A stretch of 32,849 bases of DNA, taken from assembly GCA_964581605.1 (NCBI GenBank), contig CAZOPF010000064.1, positions 1 through 32,849 on the forward strand, given 5' to 3'. Within the stretch, counting starts at the first letter, position 1, and every line of letters starts with the position of its first letter. The notes under the pieces were generated by a model that saw only the letters and a program-made list of their open reading frames with translations, was not told the origin of the DNA and made no database searches. The position numbers and the translations under genes were made by a program. Source of the stretch: CAADGU01 sp964581605. Its GTDB lineage: Bacteria > Chloroflexota > Anaerolineae > Promineifilales > Promineifilaceae. Below, one piece after another: positions 16,945 to 24,959 of the stretch.

Positions 16945-18453
16945 ATGCCAGAGCAAACCATCTGGAAACCACGCGAACGGGAAATTCTGCAACTGCTGGC
17001 TGAAGGTTTGTCCGACAGCGAAATTGGTATGCGGCTGCACCTCTCCCACGAGACAGTACGCTGGTACAACAAACAGATTTACGACAAGTTGACCGTCAAC
17101 AACCGCGCCCAGGCCGTTCGGCGGGCAGCGGCATTGGGGCTGATTGGCAATCTAACTACGTCGCCACCAGCACCGCCAGCCACCTCACCCCCGCCAGTCA
17201 AATCGTCGTTGCGATATGTAAACAATGGCGGTGTTCACATTGCTTACCAGGTGATTGGCGACGGGCCGATTGATTTGTTATTTATTCACGGTTTTCTCTC
17301 ACACCTGGAACTGGCCTGGGAAAATCCAGAATTCACCAGCTTTTTTGAGCGATTGGGACGGATGGCCCGCGTCATATTGTTTGATAAACGGGGCATGGGG
17401 CTGTCTGATAGAGTGCAAGGCGCACCCACGTTGGAAAACACGATTGAGGATGCCTGCCGCGTTTTGGATGCGGTTGGTTCCCGGCAGGCATTTGTGATGG
17501 GCACATCAGAGGGTGGGGCCGCGGCTGCTTTGCTGGCCTCTACCTACCCAAATCGTGTTCTTGGCCTTATTTTGTATGCCTCTACGCCTAAACTGGTACG
17601 CGAAGGGGATGAGCCAACCTGGGCCATGACAGTGGAACAATATGAAAACATGATCGCCCGGATGCAAAGTTCATGGGGTCAGCCCTGGGCCGTGGAAAAC
17701 TTTGCCCCATCACAGGCACAGGACGGCCGTTTCCGCGACTGGTGGGCCAGGATATTGCGGACCGCCGCCAGCCCATCATCCGTTAAAGCCATTCTGAACA
17801 TCCAGCGAGATATTGACATCCTTGATCTGCTCCCCCAAATTCGCGTTCCTACATTGGTCATCCACAAAACACATGATCGCTGTGTGTCGCTGGCAGCCGG
17901 ACGCTATTTTGCCACCCATATGCCCAATGCCACCTGGGTAGAGCTACCGGGGGCCGACCATATCTACTTTATTGACAGCGAGGCGATAGTAACGGCCGTT
18001 ACCCGCTTTTGCCAGGAAACAACCATAACCACCCCTGTTGATAGCTGGCTGGCGATTGTTTTATGCGCCCTTGCCCAGCAGCAATCTATCCAGACGCAAG
18101 CAGAAATCATTGCCTGCCAGCCACGCCACACAACCCAAACGGCCGCTGGCCTTATCGCCCTGTTTGACAGCCCTACCAGGGCCATGCAGTGTGCCTTACG
18201 GCTGCGTGACACCATCAAACCGGTCGCTCCCCAGATCAGCCTGCATGTCGGCGAATGTAGCCTGGCGGATGGCAGGCCCACCGAAGCCGTCGTGGAAACA
18301 GCAACGCTGGCAGCCGGATTAGCTGCGCCTGGGGAAATCATTCTCACCCGCACCTTGCGTGATATTCTGGCCGGGTCTGAGTTTGTTTTTGTGGCCAGGC
18401 ATGACGGCACTGCCCAGCTATCCCCCTCATTCGGCCAGGTGGGGAGCAGGTGA
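16945..18453 (+). CDS. LuxR-type HTH / alpha-beta hydrolase / degenerate class III cyclase protein
   Basis: 502 residues in three parts. Residues 7-67 are a LuxR/GerE helix-turn-helix (REREILQLLAEGLSDSEIG, then HLSHETVRWY), placed unusually at the N-terminus. After a Pro-rich linker (73-85), residues 90-358 form an alpha/beta hydrolase with FIHGF (113-117), nucleophile elbow GTSEGG with Ser188, Asp311, and His339 in GADHIY, so the triad looks intact. Residues 367-490 resemble the class III adenylate/guanylate cyclase fold (AALFDSPTRAMQCALRLRD-like helix, LHVGEC at 433-438, APGEIILT at 461-468). The normal metal-binding FTDIVGST segment is replaced by IVLCALAQ, so catalysis is unlikely. It probably binds a ligand or ester and regulates transcription. 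It lies behind its own promoter with an inverted repeat. Confidence 0.88.
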   Translation: MPEQTIWKPREREILQLLAEGLSDSEIGMRLHLSHETVRWYNKQIYDKLTVNNRAQAVRRAAALGLIGNLTTSPPAPPATSPPPVKSSLRYVNNGGVHIAYQVIGDGPIDLLFIHGFLSHLELAWENPEFTSFFERLGRMARVILFDKRGMGLSDRVQGAPTLENTIEDACRVLDAVGSRQAFVMGTSEGGAAAALLASTYPNRVLGLILYASTPKLVREGDEPTWAMTVEQYENMIARMQSSWGQPWAVENFAPSQAQDGRFRDWWARILRTAASPSSVKAILNIQRDIDILDLLPQIRVPTLVIHKTHDRCVSLAAGRYFATHMPNATWVELPGADHIYFIDSEAIVTAVTRFCQETTITTPVDSWLAIVLCALAQQQSIQTQAEIIACQPRHTTQTAAGLIALFDSPTRAMQCALRLRDTIKPVAPQISLHVGECSLADGRPTEAVVETATLAAGLAAPGEIILTRTLRDILAGSEFVFVARHDGTAQLSPSFGQVGSR

Positions 18454-18720
18454 CACACGGCCGTAAAGCATGTTCAAATGTAAATTATGCAACCAAACTG
18501 TGCCTGCCCGTACCTGGCGCATCACCTGGTAACTGCCACCCACCCCAAAACCTATCCACCCGGCCCCCAGGCGAATCGTGTCAGGTTGAGATGCCCGTTA
18601 TTTCAACCAATTCTTTCCCGCCTGGCCATCCTATTCCTTCAGGCAAATGCCCTACGGCCGTACCCCATTCCCCTTTGTTCCCTCTACCTGCCAGCGTTAC
18701 AATAACAACACGGCCGTAAT
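18454..18720. other. Intergenic stretch without a recognisable gene
   Basis: Together with the repeat that follows, about 300 bases separate the LuxR-hydrolase gene from the cyclase-fold gene. Three ACGGCCGT sites occur (18457, 18654, 18710). Open frames here are Pro/Ser-rich and show no family pattern. No clear promoter or terminator was found. Confidence 0.6.
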
Positions 18721-18755
18721 CTGATCCGCGAAGAATACGAAGAAGCGCGAAGGAG
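18721..18755 (+). repeat. CGCGAAG micro-repeat, copy 1, supplying a ribosome site
   Basis: The stretch begins CTGATCCGCGAAG and continues with CGAAG units about every ten bases. The last unit, CGAAGGAG, doubles as the Shine-Dalgarno six bases before the ATG at 18761. A related copy begins with the same 13 bases at 32421. Confidence 0.6.
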
Positions 18756-18760
18756 AAAAT

Positions 18761-20419
18761 ATGAACTCAATTATCCACACCCTCACCCAGGCCAAATGGT
18801 TTGACCTGACCCAACCACTCAGCATTTTCACCCCACCCTGGCCCGGCGAAATGCCCCTGCAAGTCCACTTTTTCAAGCGGCTCACTGGCGCGTATGGCGG
18901 CGGGCAGGGGGCCAACGGGCAGCTTATCGAATGGAGCAACAACACCGGCACCCATCTTGTCGGGCCACGTGCCTTTCATTCCGGGGCACAGGCCATCGCC
19001 GACATTCCACTCGGCGCCCTGTGTGGCGAAGGCGTGGTTGTGGACATCAGCGATGCCGTCTCCGATTACAGCCTGTACACACCGCAGATGATCACCGACC
19101 GCGTGCCGGTAAAGCCGGGCGACATCCTTATCATCAACACCGGCTATCACAAATATGCGTGGGATCAACCAGACACGCCCAATCCGCAGGCGCAGGGCGG
19201 CATTGAAAACAAGGAATTTGGCTACTACGTGCGCCATCCGGGGCCATCACCACACTTTTTCCAATGGGCGCTGGACATGAAACTGAAGCTGATTGGCGTG
19301 GATTGTGGCTGTGCTGAACACCCCATGAACACGAACATTCGCAATTTACACGGCCGTGAATTTGACAAAGCCGAAGCGAAATTGAAGGAGACACACGGCC
19401 GTGCCTGGGACGAATTGTTCCCCCCCGACCAATACCACGAACTGACGCACATCACCATGCCCAAAGCCGGGCTGCTGCTGGCCGAATCCCTCGGCGGGCA
19501 AATTGGCGAACTGAGCAACCAGCGCGCCTGGATCATGATCCAGCCCATCCCCTTCATGGAAGTAGAATCCGCCTGGTGCCGCGCCGTCGCCCTGCAAGCG
19601 CCCGCTGGCATAGGCCAGACAGAGTTCTTTGCCGCCATGCAGCAGGCGCAGGTGTATGACATGACCCTGCCTTTCAGCGTACAAACGCCGCAGTGGGCAA
19701 ACTATGAGCCATTGAGCATCAAATATACCAAACGAGTGGGCGGCCAATACTTTGGTCTGGGGCGCAACAACGCCCACTGCCGCGCCAGCTTCCATCTGGC
19801 ATCGCACATGGACGGCGAGAAACATTTCTGGGCCGCCGGACGCACCATTGGTCAGGTTCCGCTCGACTACTGGCACGGCCCTGGCGTTATCGTAGATATT
19901 TCCGATGTGGTCAGCAATTCCAGCGTCTACACGCCACAGATGATTGAGGAGCGCGTGGATTTGCACGACGGCGATATCCTGATCATCAAAACCGGCTGGT
20001 ATCGTTACGGCTGGAACAGCCCGGACTCCGACGAATTCCGCTACATGATCAAACATCCCGGCCCCTCGCCGGACTTTGGCGACTGGTGCATTGCCCGCAA
20101 AATTAAGTGGCTGGGCATTGACTGCGTGGCCATGGAACACCCCATGAACACCATCCAGCGCAACTGGCATCCTAAAACGTTTGCGGAAGCGAACCAAAAG
20201 CTCATTGAACAGTTTGGCAAGGATTGGGACGAGATGTATCCACTGGATAAGTATTACCAGGATATGCACCTGAATTTGTTCCCGAAGGGGATTGTTCATG
20301 CGGAGAATTTGGGCAAGGAGATAGCGGCGGCGAGCAACGGCCGTTACTATCTGGCCGCTTTCCTCCAACGAGGTATGGACAATGCCTCCATGTGGGGCCG
20401 CTTTGTGGCCTACAAATAA
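18761..20419 (+). CDS. Double cyclase-fold protein (kynurenine formamidase/PF04199-like), first half degenerate
   Basis: 552 residues made of two related halves: about 12-280 and 298-550. Shared landmarks are GVVVDISDAVS (91-101) and GVIVDISDVVS (375-385), YTPQMI in both (106-111 and 390-395), GDILIINTGY and GDILIIKTGW, RHPGPSP and KHPGPSP, and EHPMNT (186-191 and 459-464). The family is metal-dependent and hydrolyses formyl or cyclic amides and lactones through an HxGTHxDxPxH-type motif. In the second half this reads HLASHMDGEKHF (345-356), close to functional. In the first half it reads NTGTHLVGPRAFH (61-73), lacking the first His and the Asp. The second half probably carries activity and the first a structural role. 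No signal peptide is seen. It stands alone, closed by a strong hairpin. Confidence 0.88.
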   Translation: MNSIIHTLTQAKWFDLTQPLSIFTPPWPGEMPLQVHFFKRLTGAYGGGQGANGQLIEWSNNTGTHLVGPRAFHSGAQAIADIPLGALCGEGVVVDISDAVSDYSLYTPQMITDRVPVKPGDILIINTGYHKYAWDQPDTPNPQAQGGIENKEFGYYVRHPGPSPHFFQWALDMKLKLIGVDCGCAEHPMNTNIRNLHGREFDKAEAKLKETHGRAWDELFPPDQYHELTHITMPKAGLLLAESLGGQIGELSNQRAWIMIQPIPFMEVESAWCRAVALQAPAGIGQTEFFAAMQQAQVYDMTLPFSVQTPQWANYEPLSIKYTKRVGGQYFGLGRNNAHCRASFHLASHMDGEKHFWAAGRTIGQVPLDYWHGPGVIVDISDVVSNSSVYTPQMIEERVDLHDGDILIIKTGWYRYGWNSPDSDEFRYMIKHPGPSPDFGDWCIARKIKWLGIDCVAMEHPMNTIQRNWHPKTFAEANQKLIEQFGKDWDEMYPLDKYYQDMHLNLFPKGIVHAENLGKEIAAASNGRYYLAAFLQRGMDNASMWGRFVAYK

Positions 20420-20420
20420 A

Positions 20421-20456
20421 AATCCCCGGCAGCGCTACGGTCCGCTGCCGGGGATT
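20421..20456 (+). terminator. Strong hairpin after the double cyclase gene
   Basis: Arms 20421-20434 and 20443-20456 are perfectly complementary over 14 bp (core CCCCGGCAGCG) around an 8-base loop. It starts one base after the stop codon. The trailing bases TTCTTA are only mildly T-rich, and the A-rich bases before it fit a terminator that could work in both directions. Confidence 0.8.
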
Positions 20457-20734
20457 CTTAATGCCGTTGTACCCCCCATTTCCTTAATGATTGTAAATTC
20501 CCTTTCATCTCATTATGTGTGCGAAATTCAATCTTGAAAGAGGCAGGGCGTCGCTGGCTCTGGTATTTGTTGTTTGTTAACCTTCCACCCGGCTGGCAGT
20601 TTTTTTACTATTCAACCTCCGCCGGCTCAAACACTGTCTGCCTATAAAATAGATACTTTTTCTAACGATCATTCTGGCGTTAGTAAAATTTGCTTGACGC
20701 ATCAAAAAAACAGGTGGGATATGGAGGAAGGAGC
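20457..20734. other. Intergenic leader of the hybrid kinase gene
   Basis: About 280 bases without a convincing gene. AT-rich elements such as TATAAAAT (20643-20650) could be promoter parts, but no -35 at proper spacing was found. The purine run GGAGGAAGGAG (20723-20733) is the ribosome site for the ATG at 20735. Confidence 0.5.
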
Positions 20735-22972
20735 ATGGTCTATAGCTCCATCCCCATATGTGCCTTACACAAACTGATGATCGGTATCACTCCAAAAATC
20801 ACGTTTTTTTCGCCAGGTGGCGAACCAGAAACGGCCGCCGACCGCGCTGACAGCATCCGCGAAAATCTGGACGATTTGCGTGGGCAGTTGACCACGCGCA
20901 TTGCCTTGCTGTCACTGGTGACGTCCCAGTTGATGTTGCTTTTTTATGACCCTCCGGTGAGCTTCCCACTGAATATGCTGTTCTTCTGGGCTATGCTCAC
21001 CGGGTTGTGTTTGCTGGTGCTGGTGTTGAACGGCCGTCGCCCACGCTGGGCGCGTCGTTTGCTGGCCTGGGGGCTGGTGGGGGCGCTGGCATTGGTGATG
21101 GTGCTTTTTCCCATGCTCTGGCTGCCGTTTGTGGGCGTCATTCTCATTTTTGTAACGGGGCTGTTGGTAAGTGGTGGGGAGGTGGTGACGGCCGTGACTA
21201 TTGCTGGTACGGCCGTATTCCTCACCAACCAGGGCGGCCGTGCCTATGACCTGACCGGCATCCTGACTGTGCTCGCGTTGGCATTGGCTGCGGCCTGGCT
21301 CACTGCCCGCCAGCTCACCATCACCCTGGACTGGATCTGGCACATGAACCAGCGTGCCGCCGAACTGCTGGAGACCACACGTAGCCAGCAGGCCGACCTG
21401 CGACTGGCAAACAAATCGCTCAAAATCGTCAACGACCTGCGGGAACATGCGGAAAACGAACTGCTGCTGGCACACAAGCAGCTACGCGAAGCGCAGCGGC
21501 TTAAAGAACAATTTGCCGCCAACATCAGCCACGAACTGCGCACCCCACTAGCTATCATCCTCGGTTTTAGCGAAGTGATGGTGCTGTCACCGGAGGTTTA
21601 CGGTGGCGAAAGTTGGCCGCCCAAACTGATGCGTGATGTGTATCAGATTTACCGCAACAGCCGCCATTTGCTGGCGTTGATTGATGACATTCTCGATCTC
21701 TCCCGCTTTGAAATGGTTGGCTTTACGCTGCACAAAGAGCCAACAGCCTTAGGGCCGCTGCTGCAAGAGACGGCCGCCATTGTCACCAACCTGTTTGAAA
21801 GTTCGCCCGACATCGTGCTGCGGGTGGAGATTCCATCGGATTTGCCGGTCGTGGAGGTTGACCAGACGCGCATCCGCCAGGTGGTGCTGAACCTTTTGAA
21901 CAATGCCCGCCGGTACACAGAAAGGGGCACGGTGACATTAACAGTGGAAACGGCCGTCAATGAAGTCATCATCCAGGTGCAAGATACCGGCCCCGGCATC
22001 CCCCCGGAACAGCTGGCCAACATCTTCACCGAGTTTTATCAGGTAGACCATTCACTCAGCCGGGCGCATGGCGGCGCGGGGTTGGGATTGGCGATTTGCC
22101 AGCGTTTTGTGGAAGCACACGATGGCCATATCTGGGCAGAAAGTGAACCGGGCATTGGCTCCACCTTTTTCTTTAGCCTGCCGCTGCCCCATGTTCGGCC
22201 GTTGCCCAAACCATACCAGACGCGCCCCATTGAGCCGCTGCCGCAGATGGTACGGCCGTATCTGCTCGCCACCGACCCTGATCCCCTGGTCATTAGCCTG
22301 CTGCAACGCCATCTAACCGATTTTGAGATCATCCCGGTCGGGAATCCAGATGAGATGGCCGACCAGATCACCGCCTATCATCCATTAGCCGCCATTTATA
22401 ACCTGCCGCCTGGGGAGGCAGCCCCGGCCAAATGGGTAGATGGTCTGACCGTCCCCATCATTGAATGTTCGCTGCCCAGCCAGGCCTGGATGGCCGACAT
22501 GTTGGGTGCAGTCGCCTGCCTGACAAAACCCATCAATTTTGAGCAGTTACGGGCAGAAATGGCGCAGCTTGGGCCAATGCAGCGGGTGTTGGTCGTAGAC
22601 GACAATCCCGGCATTTGCCAGTTGGTAGAGCGTGGGCTGGCGGCAATTCAGGCGGAATTGGTAGTACAGGTGGCATACGACGGCCGTGCTGCCCTCAACG
22701 CCATGCAACAAGAACGCCCTGATCTGATGATTCTCGACCTGATCATGCCCCAAATGGACGGTTTGGCCGTGCTGACCACCATGCAAAATGATAACTCCCT
22801 GGCGACCATCCCCGTTATCCTGCTAACAGCCACCAACTACATGGAAGACCGGCTGGCGCAGGCCGGTAGCCAGATTCGCGTCAGTCAAGCCACTCCCTGG
22901 CCACCCGGTGATACACTGCGCTGCCTGGAGGGGATATTACAGAGTTTGCGGCCGATGATCAGTAATCGGTGA
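20735..22972 (+). CDS. Hybrid histidine kinase with two C-terminal receiver domains (first degenerate)
   Basis: 745 residues from the ATG at 20735, which has GGAAGGAG just upstream; an in-frame TTG at 20690 lies outside this context. Five or six membrane helices fill residues 55-195, followed by a coiled coil (205-258). The kinase core has FAANISHELRTPL with His266, N box NLLNNARRYT (386-395), DTGPGIP (417-423) and GGAGLGLAIC (446-455). Residues 507-605 resemble a receiver domain but lack the phospho-acceptor Asp (the site reads AAIYNLPP). Residues 617-740 are a receiver with the acidic pair DD (622-623) and Asp668 in LMILDLIMP; the usual conserved Lys is not evident. The next gene encodes a probable partner regulator three bases downstream. 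Confidence 0.93.
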   Translation: MVYSSIPICALHKLMIGITPKITFFSPGGEPETAADRADSIRENLDDLRGQLTTRIALLSLVTSQLMLLFYDPPVSFPLNMLFFWAMLTGLCLLVLVLNGRRPRWARRLLAWGLVGALALVMVLFPMLWLPFVGVILIFVTGLLVSGGEVVTAVTIAGTAVFLTNQGGRAYDLTGILTVLALALAAAWLTARQLTITLDWIWHMNQRAAELLETTRSQQADLRLANKSLKIVNDLREHAENELLLAHKQLREAQRLKEQFAANISHELRTPLAIILGFSEVMVLSPEVYGGESWPPKLMRDVYQIYRNSRHLLALIDDILDLSRFEMVGFTLHKEPTALGPLLQETAAIVTNLFESSPDIVLRVEIPSDLPVVEVDQTRIRQVVLNLLNNARRYTERGTVTLTVETAVNEVIIQVQDTGPGIPPEQLANIFTEFYQVDHSLSRAHGGAGLGLAICQRFVEAHDGHIWAESEPGIGSTFFFSLPLPHVRPLPKPYQTRPIEPLPQMVRPYLLATDPDPLVISLLQRHLTDFEIIPVGNPDEMADQITAYHPLAAIYNLPPGEAAPAKWVDGLTVPIIECSLPSQAWMADMLGAVACLTKPINFEQLRAEMAQLGPMQRVLVVDDNPGICQLVERGLAAIQAELVVQVAYDGRAALNAMQQERPDLMILDLIMPQMDGLAVLTTMQNDNSLATIPVILLTATNYMEDRLAQAGSQIRVSQATPWPPGDTLRCLEGILQSLRPMISNR

Positions 22973-23011
22973 TGCGTGACCCGTGAAATGTCACACATCA
23001 CGCTAAAACCT

Positions 23012-24226
23012 ATGAACGAATCAACCAACCTCCCCCCCGACGAATTTGTTGAGCAGGTCAAACTGGCGCTCGAGCATCTGTATGATTTTGCTTTTTTGCA
23101 ACGACTGCCGCTGGCGCAGCAAATGGCCCGGCCGCAAAACAGTCAACCGCTCAGTCATCAATTGCGGCGTGAGTTGATCACGGCCGTTGAGACCCTCAGC
23201 CCGGACGCCCGCCTCACCCAGGAAACGCCAGACGCCCGCATGTATAATCTGCTGCACCTGCGTTACATTGAGGGCATTACGGTGCAAGAAGCAGCCAACC
23301 GATTGGGCCTCTCCACTCGTCAGGCCCATCGCTCCCTGCGTCGCGGCGAAGAAAGTGTCGCCACCCTCCTCTGGAACCATCTCCCTTCCTCTCCTCCACC
23401 CCTCCGACCCTCTGCTCCCCACTCCTCCGCCCAAGAACTCTCCTCCGTGCAGTCTGAAATGGCACACCTGGAAACCCGGCTAGAACCGGCTGATATACGG
23501 CCGTTGCTCCATGAAGCGCACACGGCCGTGCAGCCATTTGCCCAGTCGGTGGGCATGACGTTTGTGTGGGAACTGCCGGAGATACCGGTGATTGTGCCGG
23601 TGGACACAACCGTGGCCCGCCAAATTTTCGTCAGCATCTTCAGCCGCATACTCAAAACCGCGCAGAAAAACAGCCTGCATGTGCGCCTGGCGCAGCGTGA
23701 AGAACAAGCTACATTGACAATTGGCTACAACCCACAAACTGACCCGGCCACGGCCGTTTTGGATGATGTATTAAGCCGACTCATTCAGCGATTGAGCTGG
23801 AGTGTGCGGTTAGAAGGAGGGCTGGACGGCCGTCGCGCCCTCGTCTTAAACCTGAGCCAGAGCGGTGCGCTCATCCTGGTGGTAGATGACAATGAAGGGT
23901 TGGTGGAATTGCTAGACCGCTACCTTACCGGCCACAACTGTCGTGTGGTCACGGCCACCAGCGGCGCGGTTGGCCTGCAATTGGCTCAGGAACTCATTCC
24001 CGATGCCCTCATTCTGGATGTGATGATGCCCGGTAAGAGCGGTTGGGAAATCTTACAAACCCTCCGCAGTCAGCCCGCTACGGCCACCACCCCCATCATC
24101 GTTTGCTCCGTCTTTAACGATCCCGACCTGGCCTACGCGCTGGGTGCATCTCGCTTCCTCCCCAAACCCATCAGCCGCGACCACATCCTGGCTGCTCTAC
24201 ATGAATTAGGCGTCGTACAAATGTGA
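23012..24226 (+). CDS. Sigma-factor-like HTH / ATPase-like middle / response receiver protein
   Basis: 404 residues from the ATG at 23012. A GTG at 22976 and an ATG at 22988 are in-frame alternatives, none with a clear ribosome site, and conserved-looking sequence begins just after 23012. Residues 78-112 resemble sigma-70 region 4 (LRYIEGITVQEAANRLGLST). A Ser/Pro-rich linker follows. Residues 160-280 resemble a kinase ATPase domain without its nucleotide-binding N and G boxes. Residues 287-402 are a complete receiver: DD at 292-293, Asp336 in ALILDVMMPG, and Lys385 in LPKPI. It is directly downstream of the hybrid kinase and is probably its output partner, coupling phosphorylation to DNA or polymerase binding. 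The start is uncertain; the receiver is not. Confidence 0.85.
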   Translation: MNESTNLPPDEFVEQVKLALEHLYDFAFLQRLPLAQQMARPQNSQPLSHQLRRELITAVETLSPDARLTQETPDARMYNLLHLRYIEGITVQEAANRLGLSTRQAHRSLRRGEESVATLLWNHLPSSPPPLRPSAPHSSAQELSSVQSEMAHLETRLEPADIRPLLHEAHTAVQPFAQSVGMTFVWELPEIPVIVPVDTTVARQIFVSIFSRILKTAQKNSLHVRLAQREEQATLTIGYNPQTDPATAVLDDVLSRLIQRLSWSVRLEGGLDGRRALVLNLSQSGALILVVDDNEGLVELLDRYLTGHNCRVVTATSGAVGLQLAQELIPDALILDVMMPGKSGWEILQTLRSQPATATTPIIVCSVFNDPDLAYALGASRFLPKPISRDHILAALHELGVVQM

Positions 24227-24237
24227 CAGTGAGTAAG

Positions 24238-24266
24238 ACCCGAAGGGTTTTTGAAACCCTTTGGGT
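24238..24266. terminator. Bidirectional terminator between convergent genes
   Basis: A 13-bp stem (24238-24250 with 24254-24266, one G-T pair) with a 3-base loop lies between the stop at 24226 (plus) and the stop at 24268 (minus). The arms read ACCCGAAGGGTTT and AAACCCTTTGGGT. TTTTA follows on the plus strand. Placement and stem strength suit termination in both directions. Confidence 0.75.
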
Positions 24267-24267
24267 T

Positions 24268-24720
24268 TTACCCACCCCCATACAACAACTGCTGGCGGTA
24301 CGATTGCACTTGTTCCGGTGTAATCTCAAAATGGCGCAGGGCATCCAGCGCTACCCCATCTTCTACCCTGATCAGCCCCAACAACAAATGCCCCGTACCA
24401 ACCTGCTGCTGGTTAGCTGCCTGCACCTCCTGAATCGCATAGCCCAAAAGCTCCTTAGCCGATTGGTTCAGCTCTGGTTGGACCGGTTTTTTAAGTTCGG
24501 CCGTATGTTTCAGCCGTTCCTCCATCAATCGCGTCGGCTCTAGCTCCAACCCCAATCGGTACAAAACTTCTCCGGCCGCACTTTCTTGGGTCGCAATCAA
24601 ACCCAGCAAAATATGTTTGGTGCCAATTTCCTGGTGGTGCAGCCGCACAGCTTCCTGGTGGGCAAACCGCAAAGCCGCCTGTGCCTCCGGCGTAAATGGG
24701 AGATGATTCACTGATTCCAT
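24268..24720 (-). CDS. Stand-alone Clp N-terminal domain protein
   Basis: 150 residues forming two Clp_N repeats: FTPEAQAALRFAHQEAVRL (9-27) with IGTKHILLGLI (32-42), and LNQSAKELLGYAIQEVQAA (84-102) with VGTGHLLLGLI (107-117). These repeats form the substrate- or adaptor-binding N domain of ClpA/B/C ATPases. No AAA+ module is present, so it may act as an adaptor, as ClpS-like or ClpT-like proteins do, or compete for adaptors. GAGG about eight bases before the ATG supports the start. It is convergent with the receiver gene and divergent from the sugar transporter. Confidence 0.9.
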   Translation of the reverse strand: MESVNHLPFTPEAQAALRFAHQEAVRLHHQEIGTKHILLGLIATQESAAGEVLYRLGLELEPTRLMEERLKHTAELKKPVQPELNQSAKELLGYAIQEVQAANQQQVGTGHLLLGLIRVEDGVALDALRHFEITPEQVQSYRQQLLYGGG

Positions 24721-24859
24721 TGTCTATCCTCATCCTTTCCCGCGCACACTACACCCATGCGGGCATACAAGCCTCGCACCTATTATAACCAATTATCCTT
24801 ACTGATTACCGATCCCCTCACCATGTCACATCTCTGTCAGCCAGATGGCATAAAACCCA

Positions 24860-24888
24860 TTGAACCAGCAACTACTTATGAGTACAGT
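24860..24888 (+). promoter_or_regulatory. Possible promoter of the sugar-transport operon
   Basis: TTGAAC (24860-24865) and TACAGT (24883-24888) are 17 bases apart, each matching four of six consensus bases. A start near 24895 would give a leader of about 65 bases before the ATG at 24960. Confidence 0.35.
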
Positions 24889-24959
24889 AAACTTGCCACA
24901 CCATTTTTCCCGGTGACGGCATTTTATCCACCCCTTTAGTTTGTTTGAGGAGAAATGCA

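Noticed and set aside
18450..18719. Open frame of 89 codons overlapping the stop of the LuxR-hydrolase gene
   Set aside because: Pro/Ser-rich without a family pattern, and no ribosome site.
19346..20368. Minus-strand open frame of 340 codons opposite the double cyclase gene
   Set aside because: Antisense shadow of a well-supported gene; composition and lack of motifs argue against coding.
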